Notes under the pieces: generated by a model | Databases searched by the model: none | Seen by the model: only the letters and a program-made list of their open reading frames with translations | Told to the model about the DNA's origin: nothing | Part shown: positions 1 through 6,722 of the stretch, in pieces | Position numbering within the stretch: the first letter of the stretch is position 1 | How the letters are laid out: the number at the start of each line of letters is the position of its first letter | Assembly: GCA_034430655.1 (NCBI GenBank) | Contig: DAOUEC010000161.1 | Location: forward strand, 1-10,879 | Source: JAUWNP01 sp034430655 | GTDB taxonomy: Bacteria > Chloroflexota > Anaerolineae > B4-G1 | Direction of reading: 5' to 3' | Length of the DNA: 10,879 bases | Program-made: the position numbers and the translations under genes

Positions 1-518
1 GTCGGCTCATCCGCCATGATGATGGCTGGGTTGTTGACCAGAGCACGAGCGATGGCCACCCGCTGCTGCTCCCCGCCGGATAACTCGGTCGGCTGGTGGT
101 CCATCCGGTCCCCCAGCCCCACCATCTCCAGCGCCTCTCGCGCCCGTCGCTCCCGCTCGGATGCCGGTATCCGCGCCCCATTTCGAAAGTACTGCATGGG
201 CAGCATCACCTGCTTCAGCGCGCTGGTGCGGGCCAATAGATTGAAGGTCTGGAAGATGAAGCCGATCTGCTGGTTGCGAATGGCCGCCAGTTGGTTCTCG
301 TCCATGCCGCCCACCTCGACGCCGTCCAGCCGGTAGACACCCGAGGTCGGTGTGTCCAGGCAACCGATGACGTGCATCAGCGTGGATTTGCCGGAGCCGG
401 AAGGCCCCATAATCGCCATCCACTCCCCTTGCTCGATCTGCAACGATACTCCGCGCAGGGCGTGGACCTCTACTTCGCCCATAAGGTAAACCTTGGTGAC
501 GTTCTCTATCTCAATCAT
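1..518 (-). CDS. ABC transporter ATP-binding protein, MacB/LolD type (C-terminus missing)
   Basis: This is the ATPase subunit of a MacB/LolD-like ABC system, which hydrolyses ATP at the inner face of the membrane to power export or extrusion. The 172 visible residues contain Walker A (GPSGSGKST, about 38-46), the Q-loop in a GFIFQTFNLL context (Q90), the LSGGEQQR signature (about 146-153) and the beginning of Walker B (IIMADEP, 166-172), where the window ends. The H-loop and D-loop are therefore off the edge. The start ATG at 518 follows GGAGG by 8 nt and lies one base after the stop of the membrane-fusion gene, so the two are co-translated. The permease of the set is expected further left. 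The GFxFQxFNLL sequence is typical of the MacB/LolD/FtsE-related group. The substrate cannot be read from this subunit. Confidence 0.95.
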   Translation of the reverse strand, partial: MIEIENVTKVYLMGEVEVHALRGVSLQIEQGEWMAIMGPSGSGKSTLMHVIGCLDTPTSGVYRLDGVEVGGMDENQLAAIRNQQIGFIFQTFNLLARTSALKQVMLPMQYFRNGARIPASERERRAREALEMVGLGDRMDHQPTELSGGEQQRVAIARALVNNPAIIMADEP

Positions 519-519
519 A

Positions 520-1962
520 TCAATGCCCTCCGCCCAAGAACCGTCCCGGCCCAAAGCCGACGCCGGGCTGCCCACCGCCAGCGTTCTGGGAAGACAAGGC
601 AACGACGCTGACTACATCCCCTTCCTCCAGGCCGCTGGTGATCTCGACCTCGGTATCGGTCATCATTCCCAATTCCACTTCCACCCGCTCAATCCGATCA
701 TCGCCCATCCGGTCTACATAGGTGTACCCATCCTCGGCATGGACGGCGCGCAACGGGATGATCAGCGCGTTCTCCTGGCTGGCCGTGGTGATCTCCACGT
801 CGGCCGTCATTCCGGCGCGCGCAGGGAGTGTGGTTGGCGAAAGTTGCACGGTCACCGGGTAGAGCACCACGCCCGATTGGGTCTCCGCCACCGGCGCGAT
901 CTCGGTCACTTCACCGCTCAATTCGACATTGGGGAAAGCATCCAAAGTCACGACGACCTCTTGCCCCACGCTCACCTGCGCGATGTCCGTCTCGTCGAGG
1001 TTGATCTCCACGACCAGCATCGCCAGTTCACTCAGCACGACGGCGGTCTGTCCGGCGCTCGCCATCTCGCCCTCGTGGACGGTCAGCACAGTGACGGTGC
1101 CACCCACCGGCGCGGTCAACACCGTCTCCTCCAACGCCCGCTGCGCCGAGACCCGCTTCAATTGAGCCTGAGAGAGCGAGAGTTCCAACTCTTCCAGATT
1201 GAGCGGCTCGCTCTCCAGGGCTACCTGCGCGTTGAGCACCTTTGTCCAGGCATCTTGCACCTCGCGCTCGCTAATGCCGGTGACTTCCAGGTTGTAGCTC
1301 GCCTGCGCGACTTCCAGGTTATACTGGGCCTCTTCCAGCGCCTTCTCGGTCGCCTCACGTTCGTTCTCTAGAGCGGTCTTCATCCGCCTGACGTTCAGTT
1401 CCCAATCGCGGGCCGGGTCCCACGCGGTGTCGTAGTCCTCCTGGGCGTCGGCAAGGCGGTCCCGAGCCTGTTCCAGGTTGACACGAGCCGACGTGAGCTG
1501 ATCGCCGATGCGCGCAGCGAGAGCGAATGCTTCGTCGTATGCCGTCTGGGCCGACTCCAGTTCCGCCTGCGCCAATCCCGCCTCCGCATTGATCTGCGCC
1601 GTCGCCAGGTTGATCTCCGCCTGACGGATCTGCGCCTCGGCCTCAGCGACCGCTTCGCGGGCATCGGCGTCGTCCAACCAGGCCAGCACGTCGCCCGCTT
1701 CCACCACGTCCCCAACCTCCACCAGCACCCCGGCCACGCGCCCGCTCGAAAGGAACGCCAGTGCCACCTCATCGTTCGGCGCCAGGCTGCCGCCGGCGTC
1801 AACCGTCACCCGCAGCATGCCCCGCTCCACGACGGCCGTCTCCATTGATGCCTGGGCCTCAGCCACGGCCTGCCGCTGGCCAGCGATATACCAGTAGCCA
1901 GCAAAGCCCAGCCCTCCGACCACGACGACGACTGCTATGACGATCCACCATTTCTTGCTCAT
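520..1962 (-). CDS. Membrane-fusion/periplasmic adaptor protein (HlyD/MacA-like), 480 aa
   Basis: This is the adaptor subunit of a tripartite-like ABC exporter. The N-terminus has two lysines followed by one hydrophobic segment (about 5-27), so the protein is a single-pass membrane protein with its bulk outside the cytoplasm. The first lipoyl half (about 69-97, with GRVAGVLVEVGDVVEAGDVL) is separated from the second (about 283-311) by a very long, Ala/Glu/Gln-rich helical hairpin (about 98-280) predicted to form a coiled coil. A beta-barrel region (about 315-395) and a membrane-proximal region (about 398-455) follow. The tail is Gly-rich and ends GGGH. The start is supported by AGGAGG six bases upstream. 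The next gene, an ABC ATPase, starts one base after the stop, which points to a MacAB-like pump rather than an RND system. The 180-residue hairpin is longer than that of most Gram-positive YknX-like adaptors. The substrate is unknown. Confidence 0.93.
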   Translation of the reverse strand: MSKKWWIVIAVVVVVGGLGFAGYWYIAGQRQAVAEAQASMETAVVERGMLRVTVDAGGSLAPNDEVALAFLSSGRVAGVLVEVGDVVEAGDVLAWLDDADAREAVAEAEAQIRQAEINLATAQINAEAGLAQAELESAQTAYDEAFALAARIGDQLTSARVNLEQARDRLADAQEDYDTAWDPARDWELNVRRMKTALENEREATEKALEEAQYNLEVAQASYNLEVTGISEREVQDAWTKVLNAQVALESEPLNLEELELSLSQAQLKRVSAQRALEETVLTAPVGGTVTVLTVHEGEMASAGQTAVVLSELAMLVVEINLDETDIAQVSVGQEVVVTLDAFPNVELSGEVTEIAPVAETQSGVVLYPVTVQLSPTTLPARAGMTADVEITTASQENALIIPLRAVHAEDGYTYVDRMGDDRIERVEVELGMMTDTEVEITSGLEEGDVVSVVALSSQNAGGGQPGVGFGPGRFLGGGH

Positions 1963-1994
1963 ACGTTTCCTCCTGTAAAGTTTGCCATCAGTTT

Positions 1995-2007
1995 ACAAGA
2001 GTCTTGT
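1995..2007. promoter_or_regulatory. 13-bp perfect palindrome, possible operator upstream of the exporter genes
   Basis: ACAAGA-G-TCTTGT lies 33 bp upstream of the membrane-fusion start, in the divergent gap. It is placed where a repressor could block leftward transcription. No clear -35/-10 pair was found for the leftward unit. Six-base arms with a one-base centre are expected by chance a few times in 10 kb, so only the position makes it worth noting. Confidence 0.3.
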
Positions 2008-2062
2008 GGAGGAATTATGAAGATTCGATGGAAGGATAGTGGAGATCTGGAAAGAGGCTGCG

Positions 2063-2092
2063 TGGGAGTGTGGGAGTATGGGAGTGTGGGAG
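2063..2092. repeat. 8-bp tandem repeat, TGGGAGTR, about 3.75 copies
   Basis: Four consecutive units read TGGGAGTG, TGGGAGTA, TGGGAGTG and TGGGAG. They sit in the non-coding gap between the two divergent operons, just upstream of the padR-like promoter. The tract is G-rich on the plus strand. No coding role is seen. Confidence 0.8.
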
Positions 2093-2111
2093 ATCACTTA
2101 TTCTCTTGGTC

Positions 2112-2140
2112 TTGACAAATCACTCAGAATATGATATTCT
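2112..2140 (+). promoter_or_regulatory. Sigma70-like promoter of the PadR-family gene, with a palindrome over the -10
   Basis: A perfect -35 (TTGACA, 2112-2117) is followed after exactly 17 bp by TATTCT (2135-2140, 4 of 6 to consensus), giving a predicted transcript start near 2147. A 15-bp perfect palindrome, AGAATAT-G-ATATTCT (2126-2140), ends exactly on the -10 hexamer. TATTCTA recurs at 2151-2157, 16 bp on. This placement is what is expected of an autorepressor site and suggests that the PadR-like protein controls its own transcript. Confidence 0.7.
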
Positions 2141-2177
2141 AGTATTAGACTATTCTACTGCTATAGTAAAGGCGAGC

Positions 2178-2708
2178 ATGATGACTAACGCGGAACTGGC
2201 TATTCTGAGCCTCATCGCCGAGCGGCCCCGCCACGGCTACGCGATCCAGCAGGTGATCGAGGAGCGCGGGATGCGAGAGTGGACAGAGATCGGCTTCTCC
2301 TCCATCTACTACCTGCTCAGAAAATTGGAGCGGGCGGGGCTGATCGCAGGGCAACTGGAGGAAGCCGAGCGCGGCCCGGCACACAAGGTCTACCACCTCA
2401 CGCCGGCTGGGGTGGAGGCGCGGCACGCTGGTGTGCTCGACGCGCTCTCCGTGCCCTGCCGCTGTTACCCACCCCTGCAGTTGGGGCTCGCTGGTCTCCC
2501 CGGCATTCCGCCCGCCGAGGCACTGGCGGCGTTACGGAAGTACCACGACGCTCTGGTCGCCCGGCTGGAGCACGTGCAGGCCCGCCGGGAGAGCCAGTGC
2601 CCCCTACCTTACTTTGTGGACGCGATGTTCGACCACAGCGTGACGATGATCCGGGCTGAGATGGAGTGGATCACGCAGTTTATGTCACAACTGGAGGAAC
2701 GGCAATGA
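2178..2708 (+). CDS. PadR-family transcriptional regulator, 176 aa
   Basis: This is a ligand-responsive DNA-binding regulator, normally a dimeric repressor. The winged helix-turn-helix occupies about residues 5-78. It shows the family hallmarks: AILSLIAERPRHGYAI (HGY at 19-21), the recognition helix SSIYYLLRKLERAGLI (41-56) and the wing with YHLTPAGVE (72-80). The C-terminal helices (about 113-176) fit the dimerisation region. The length matches PadR subfamily-1 proteins. The start is ATG at 2178 or the adjacent ATG at 2181, with AAAGG at 2168-2172. A longer reading beginning at 2070 would include the promoter and is rejected. The stop overlaps the next start (ATGA), so the downstream BtrH-like gene is translationally coupled. 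The palindrome over its promoter suggests autoregulation. The divergent exporter genes are a plausible second target. Confidence 0.93.
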   Translation: MMTNAELAILSLIAERPRHGYAIQQVIEERGMREWTEIGFSSIYYLLRKLERAGLIAGQLEEAERGPAHKVYHLTPAGVEARHAGVLDALSVPCRCYPPLQLGLAGLPGIPPAEALAALRKYHDALVARLEHVQARRESQCPLPYFVDAMFDHSVTMIRAEMEWITQFMSQLEERQ

Positions 2709-3736
2709 CACTCAAACCATTGGAAGGCTTCAAGTCGCTGGAGACACATCACTGCGTCACTGGCTCAATGCGCCACGTCTACATCCACAACGACCACGAC
2801 GTCAGCGAGGACATGCTGCTGGGAATAGGCGCAGGGGTAAGTTTCAGCTACTGGCACTTCAAGGGGCAGACTCCCTTCATGGGCGGGCGAGGCAACGTGA
2901 GTCGGCCGGGCGAAGAAGGGTTGGAGAAGACCGCCAGTAGGCGCACCGGCGTGGTGGTCGAGTCGTACACTACCTCCAGTGCGCGCAAGGCGGAGCAGAC
3001 GCTGCTTGCGATGCTCGGCGCGGGCCAGCCGGTGATGATCCAGTGCGACATGGGATTCCTGCCCTACTTCGACTTTGGCGACAAAGAGTATCACTTCGGC
3101 GGGCACGCGGTGGTGGTTTGCGGGTATGATGCAGAGACACACCAGGTGCTCATCGCTGACCGGGACGAGGAATTGCACCCGGTTTCGATGGAGGACCTGG
3201 AGAAGGCGCGTGGCTCCACCCACAAGCCCTTCCCGCCCAAACACAAGTGGTACACCTTCGACTTTAGCCAGAAGCGCCAGCCCACCGCCGGCGAGGTGCG
3301 AGAGGCCATCGCCGAACAGACAAAAGGAATGCTGGAGCCGCCCATCAGCAACATCGGCGTCAAGGGCATCCGCAAGGCGGCCCGGCGCGCGCTCAAGTGG
3401 CCTGACCTGATGGATGAGAAGGCGCTACGCTTTACGCTGTTCAATGCCTATATCTTTATTGACGCAGAGGGTGGCACGGGCGGAGGGCTGTTCCGCTACA
3501 TGTTCAGCCGCTTCCTGCGCGAGGCTGCCGAGATCACGGGAGACGCGCGCCTGAACGAAAGTGCCGACGAGTTCTGGCGCATCGGTGATAGGTGGCAAGA
3601 GATCGCGGAAATCTTCAAGCGGGGATCGGAGGTTAAAGATCCGGTTGCCGTGCTTGCGGAGACGACGGCCCCGATGATGGAGATAGCCGACCTGGAGGAG
3701 ACGGCGTGGGGGCGGTTGCGGGAGGTGATTTGTTGA
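2705..3736 (+). CDS. BtrH-like N-terminal domain / DUF4872 protein, 343 aa
   Basis: The N-terminal half resembles BtrH, the acyltransferase that moves an amino-acyl side chain from a carrier protein in butirosin synthesis and has a papain-like fold. The match is the family opening HHCVTGSMRHVYIHNDHDVSEDMLLGIGAG (about 15-44), where C17 is the probable nucleophile. H134 (in HFGGHAVVVCGYD) and D152 (in IADRD) complete a Cys-His-Asp set. The C-terminal half (about 195-343, with GGTGGGLFRYMFSRFLREAAEI) matches the companion domain DUF4872. The start at ATG 2705 overlaps the PadR stop and follows GGAGG by 7 nt, so the upstream in-frame ATG at 2666 is not used. No signal peptide is present, so it is cytoplasmic. 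No carrier protein or aminoglycoside genes are visible, so the substrate is unknown. Acyl or peptidyl transfer, or peptidase activity, are all possible. Confidence 0.85.
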   Translation: MTLKPLEGFKSLETHHCVTGSMRHVYIHNDHDVSEDMLLGIGAGVSFSYWHFKGQTPFMGGRGNVSRPGEEGLEKTASRRTGVVVESYTTSSARKAEQTLLAMLGAGQPVMIQCDMGFLPYFDFGDKEYHFGGHAVVVCGYDAETHQVLIADRDEELHPVSMEDLEKARGSTHKPFPPKHKWYTFDFSQKRQPTAGEVREAIAEQTKGMLEPPISNIGVKGIRKAARRALKWPDLMDEKALRFTLFNAYIFIDAEGGTGGGLFRYMFSRFLREAAEITGDARLNESADEFWRIGDRWQEIAEIFKRGSEVKDPVAVLAETTAPMMEIADLEETAWGRLREVIC

Positions 3737-3758
3737 GAATGCGGCGAAGAGGTAGAAT
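3730..3758 (+). promoter_or_regulatory. Possible promoter for methyltransferase 1, giving a leaderless or near-leaderless message
   Basis: TAGAAT (3753-3758, 5 of 6 to the -10 consensus) ends six bases before the ATG at 3765. A transcript from it would begin at or next to the start codon. A weak -35 (TTGTTG, 3730-3735) lies at 17-bp spacing. No good Shine-Dalgarno sequence precedes this ATG, unlike the next two genes. The alternative is read-through from the PadR promoter. Confidence 0.35.
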
Positions 3759-3764
3759 TAGGTT

Positions 3765-5000
3765 ATGGTTCAAGTCACACTCTCAGAGGACCTATCAGTA
3801 ACATTTCAACCCAACAAGAGCGACCCCGTTCATCGCTGGTATCCCTACCTGGAGGGCTTCTCTGGCCGCTTCGTTGCCCGCGTGCTGGATGAGTGCAACG
3901 TAAGGCACGGCATTGTACTGGACCCATTCTCCGGCTGTGGAACGACCCCTTTTGAAGTGTTCCAGCGCGGGTTAGATGCTATAGGGCTTGACGTTAACCC
4001 TGTGATGCAATTTGTTGCCGACGTCAAGACCAACACGTTGCCGACCATCGCTGCGCGCGTCCAGCAAGGCTCCCTCGACTTAGTAGCACTGGCCGACCAC
4101 TTCCTGCTAATGCAGATGCAGCCGCCCCCCGAAATGGACCCCGCTGAGGAGATTTCTCCTGTCTTCCTCAACAAGGATTACTTCGCGTTGCCAGTACTAC
4201 AGAAGATTGCCTATCTCAAACACTACATCCGGACCGTCGCCGAAGACGATGAACCGTTGGCACGTCTGCTACGTCTGGCTCTCGCCGCCATTTTAGTAGA
4301 CGTCTCTAATATGACGCGCCGTGCCGACCTGCGCTTTCGGCGCAAGCGACAGGAAGATGCGCCGGTCTTCAAGCGCTTTAGCGATGTGCTAGCAATGATG
4401 AGTGAAGACATTCACCGCTTTCCCATCCAGGGGCTCGGAACTGCACACAACCTGTTGACCGACGCGCGTGCTATGCCACTGGACACCAGAAGCGTTGACA
4501 TTGTAATCACCTCTCCACCCTACCTGAATGGTACTAACTACATTCGCAATACCAAACTTGAACTTTGGATCCTGGATTATCTGCGCTGCGAAGAACAGAT
4601 GAGCGAACTGCACGGTAGCCTGCTCACAGCGGGTATCAACACTGTCCGGGCTTCACAAGAGACTAAGAATAAGAGTTCGTTCGCCTCCGTAGAAGAGATC
4701 GTGCGCTCGCTTGGACCGGTCGCCTACGACCGCCGGATTCCGTTGATGGTCGTAGGCTACTTTGAGGACATGTTCACAGTATTCACCGAACTCTGGCGGG
4801 TGCTCAAGCCAGGCGGCAAGGCAACTATCGTGGTGGGGGATTCGGCTTTCTCCGGGATACACGTGCCGACAGACAGACTACTGAGTGAAATTGGACAGAC
4901 CGCCGGTTTGCGGCTGGACGAGACTTGCGTCGTCCGCACGCGCCGTTCACGGGGTGGGATGGAACTCCACGAGAGCATACTGACCTACACAAAGGAGTAG
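3765..5000 (+). CDS. DNA methyltransferase 1 of the restriction-modification locus (amino-methyltransferase, SPPY type), 411 aa
   Basis: This enzyme transfers a methyl group from S-adenosylmethionine to an exocyclic amino group in DNA, protecting sites from the neighbouring nuclease. Motif X-like residues (HRWYPYLEGFSG, about 23-34) precede motif I (DPFSGCGTT, 53-61) and the motif II-like GLDVNP (74-79). The catalytic motif IV, TSPPY, is at 249-253, followed by an RVLKPGGKATIVVGDS block (345-360). The S-P-P-Y form is commonest in N4-cytosine enzymes but does not exclude N6-adenine. About 170 residues between motifs II and IV could hold target recognition. It is followed after 3 bp by the recognition-like gene, whose ribosome site lies at its end. 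A second methyltransferase of nearly identical length is on the other strand, as expected for an asymmetric site. Confidence 0.92.
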   Translation: MVQVTLSEDLSVTFQPNKSDPVHRWYPYLEGFSGRFVARVLDECNVRHGIVLDPFSGCGTTPFEVFQRGLDAIGLDVNPVMQFVADVKTNTLPTIAARVQQGSLDLVALADHFLLMQMQPPPEMDPAEEISPVFLNKDYFALPVLQKIAYLKHYIRTVAEDDEPLARLLRLALAAILVDVSNMTRRADLRFRRKRQEDAPVFKRFSDVLAMMSEDIHRFPIQGLGTAHNLLTDARAMPLDTRSVDIVITSPPYLNGTNYIRNTKLELWILDYLRCEEQMSELHGSLLTAGINTVRASQETKNKSSFASVEEIVRSLGPVAYDRRIPLMVVGYFEDMFTVFTELWRVLKPGGKATIVVGDSAFSGIHVPTDRLLSEIGQTAGLRLDETCVVRTRRSRGGMELHESILTYTKE

Positions 5001-5003
5001 ACG

Positions 5004-6197
5004 ATGATGATTGCCAAACGTCGCGATCGCCACCAGGTACGGGATGTCTCTGGTCGTGGCTTTGCCTTGCACTTACGTTGCTTCGGTGTAGCCTTGACCA
5101 AGATGTATAGTTGGATTGATGACCACCGCGACGCCGTCACCAACCTGCTGACGAGGGAACTGCATGGCGAGGAGTTCGATGCCCGAATGAGCGTTGCAGG
5201 TATCGCCCGGGGCGATTACCGCCCCGACCGAGCGTTAGACTTGACGGGAGCAGCCGCCTATATCCGCGAGAAGCGAGTCTTTATGAAGTATCTGGGGTTG
5301 GCTCGCGCCGACGGTATTGTCACCCAGCGCATGATCCGATACGTCCAGCAAGTCGAAGGGGGCACCAACCCCAACGAACTGCTGCGACAGTATGGCGTCG
5401 AGGTCAAACTGGCCTGCCCGCAGGTCAGGACATACCGCTACCGGTCAGGACAGAAACAGGCCAGTTACGCTCACTATCGTATCCGGCCCTACGTGATGTT
5501 ACTCTATGCACTCAGACAAGCCAAGGATGCTGGGGTAATCCTCAACACTGATGATATTGTGCTGTCTGTTCTACGCTTCTATCCGCCGCAGAAGATTGAT
5601 CCGATCACGGAGGCATCCCTCAAGGCCCAGATAGACGCCCATATCCAGTCTCGGTCGGGTGGTGCTATTGACTACGAAGCCCATTTCCGCGCGCTTCACC
5701 AAGAGGTCGAAGCAGAGTTGGCCACAGAGTTCTCCGACCCGATTACCTTCAAGCAGAAGTGCCGCAACGCTGCTAACGAGGCATGGTGCTTTCTGATCTT
5801 CGCTGAGAAAGTGGGGCTGGTAGACACCGTCGCCCGTCAACCATCCCATTGGTCTGCTACGCAGCAGGAGTATGAAAAGGCGGGCAGGAGAACGCCCCCC
5901 ACAAAGTACCAGGAGGTCTATCTAACGCCGATAGGTGAGAGGTTATTGGCCGAGGCTGATACTCGAAACCCGGTATGGTTCGCGGATCTCCAGTCACTGG
6001 CCGAATCGCAGCACGAAGCATTGGAACTGGCTTCGATCATTGCACGACTGGCCGCTCATGAACCAGTGCCCGATGCCGAACTGCCCCAGGCTATGTGCAG
6101 CAGGCTAACCGTTCTCAGCATTCACCCAATTCCATCGAAAGAAGGCTGGCTGGCCGAGAGAACTCCACTGTTCCACTTCGAGTATGATCTTCCATAG
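5004..6197 (+). CDS. Putative DNA-recognition subunit of a split restriction endonuclease, 397 aa
   Basis: I do not recognise this family with certainty. Three segments look winged-helix-like. They are about 86-107 (YIREKRVFMKYLGLARADGI), about 160-195, and about 248-316. The last runs from FKQKCRNAANEAWCFLIFAEKVGLVD to VYLTPIGERLL. The last pattern recalls the paired recognition domains of AlwI/MlyI/N.BstNBI-type enzymes, which read a site asymmetrically. No PD-(D/E)XK, HNH or HKD nuclease motif is visible, and no Walker motif. AAGGAG at 4992-4997 gives a good ribosome site for ATG 5004, and the adjacent ATG at 5007 is also possible. It sits between a methyltransferase and a small PLD nuclease, 3 and 9 bp from them. 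The inferred role is to bring the nuclease to the site. It could instead be an orphan accessory factor. Confidence 0.6.
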   Translation: MMIAKRRDRHQVRDVSGRGFALHLRCFGVALTKMYSWIDDHRDAVTNLLTRELHGEEFDARMSVAGIARGDYRPDRALDLTGAAAYIREKRVFMKYLGLARADGIVTQRMIRYVQQVEGGTNPNELLRQYGVEVKLACPQVRTYRYRSGQKQASYAHYRIRPYVMLLYALRQAKDAGVILNTDDIVLSVLRFYPPQKIDPITEASLKAQIDAHIQSRSGGAIDYEAHFRALHQEVEAELATEFSDPITFKQKCRNAANEAWCFLIFAEKVGLVDTVARQPSHWSATQQEYEKAGRRTPPTKYQEVYLTPIGERLLAEADTRNPVWFADLQSLAESQHEALELASIIARLAAHEPVPDAELPQAMCSRLTVLSIHPIPSKEGWLAERTPLFHFEYDLP

Positions 6198-6206
6198 GAG
6201 TCGAGG

Positions 6207-6722
6207 ATGCAGATCACTTTTCCCATCATCACATCCCCTGAGGCGGAGCGCAGCGACTTTCTGGAGTACTTTCAGGCCCTCGCCGACTCCGATTTCCAAG
6301 AGATGGTTGCCATCTCTCCCTTCGTGGACGTATTCATCATTGAGAACCTGGTGCGTCGTTGTGTCTTCAACTCGCGTCGCCTGACTATCGTTACCCGATA
6401 TGGAGGACATAGCATCACCAATCGCCAACGCCAGTACATAAATGAGGCCATCAACGAACTGCGGGAGATAGAGCGAACTAAAGACCCGTCTATCCGTAAC
6501 CGTATTGTGTGGTACGAGAACAGACGGGTTCACGCTAAATTAGTGATCGTAGACTGGAGGCGGGTACTGTTCGGCTCTCAGAACTTCACCCAGTATGGAG
6601 GGTTGACCGGTAATTATGAATTAGGGGCATTGATCGAAAACGGAGAAGAATTTGAGGAGTTGCGCACTTTCGTTAGTCAAATCACTGCGGGAGGTACAGC
6701 CCGCTGCCTGTATCCCGACTAG
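6207..6722 (+). CDS. Single-HKD phospholipase D-family nuclease, 171 aa, probable cleavage subunit
   Basis: PLD-family nucleases cut phosphodiester bonds without metal, through a covalent histidine intermediate. The motif is complete: H109-x-K111, D116, then G123-S124-x-N126, and a downstream acidic residue (E138 in NYELGALIE). Only one HKD copy is present, so two subunits must pair to form the active site, as in Nuc and the type IIS enzyme BfiI. The size matches the catalytic domain of BfiI alone, and no B3-like recognition domain is fused. The neighbouring 397-aa protein may supply recognition. The start ATG lies six bases after AGGAG, which overlaps the previous stop, so translation is coupled. 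No signal peptide is seen, unlike many secreted Nuc-type enzymes. The 3' end overlaps methyltransferase 2 by 41 bp on the opposite strand. Confidence 0.88.
   Translation: MQITFPIITSPEAERSDFLEYFQALADSDFQEMVAISPFVDVFIIENLVRRCVFNSRRLTIVTRYGGHSITNRQRQYINEAINELREIERTKDPSIRNRIVWYENRRVHAKLVIVDWRRVLFGSQNFTQYGGLTGNYELGALIENGEEFEELRTFVSQITAGGTARCLYPD

Noticed and set aside
7..423. Open frame on the minus strand of 138 aa
   Set aside because: It is a shifted frame of the ABC ATPase. The true frame shows Walker A, Q-loop and signature motifs.
493..1371. Long plus-strand open frame of 292 aa
   Set aside because: It is antisense to the membrane-fusion gene, has a His/Arg-rich unnatural composition and no recognisable domain.
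5202..5216. 15-bp palindrome ATCGCCC-G-GGGCGAT
   Set aside because: It lies inside the coding sequence of the 397-aa protein. About 0.7 such palindromes are expected by chance in a window this long.
5423..5452. Direct repeat GGTCAGGACA, two copies 20 bp apart
   Set aside because: It is in frame within a coding region, with only two copies and no regular array, so it is neither a CRISPR array nor an attachment site.
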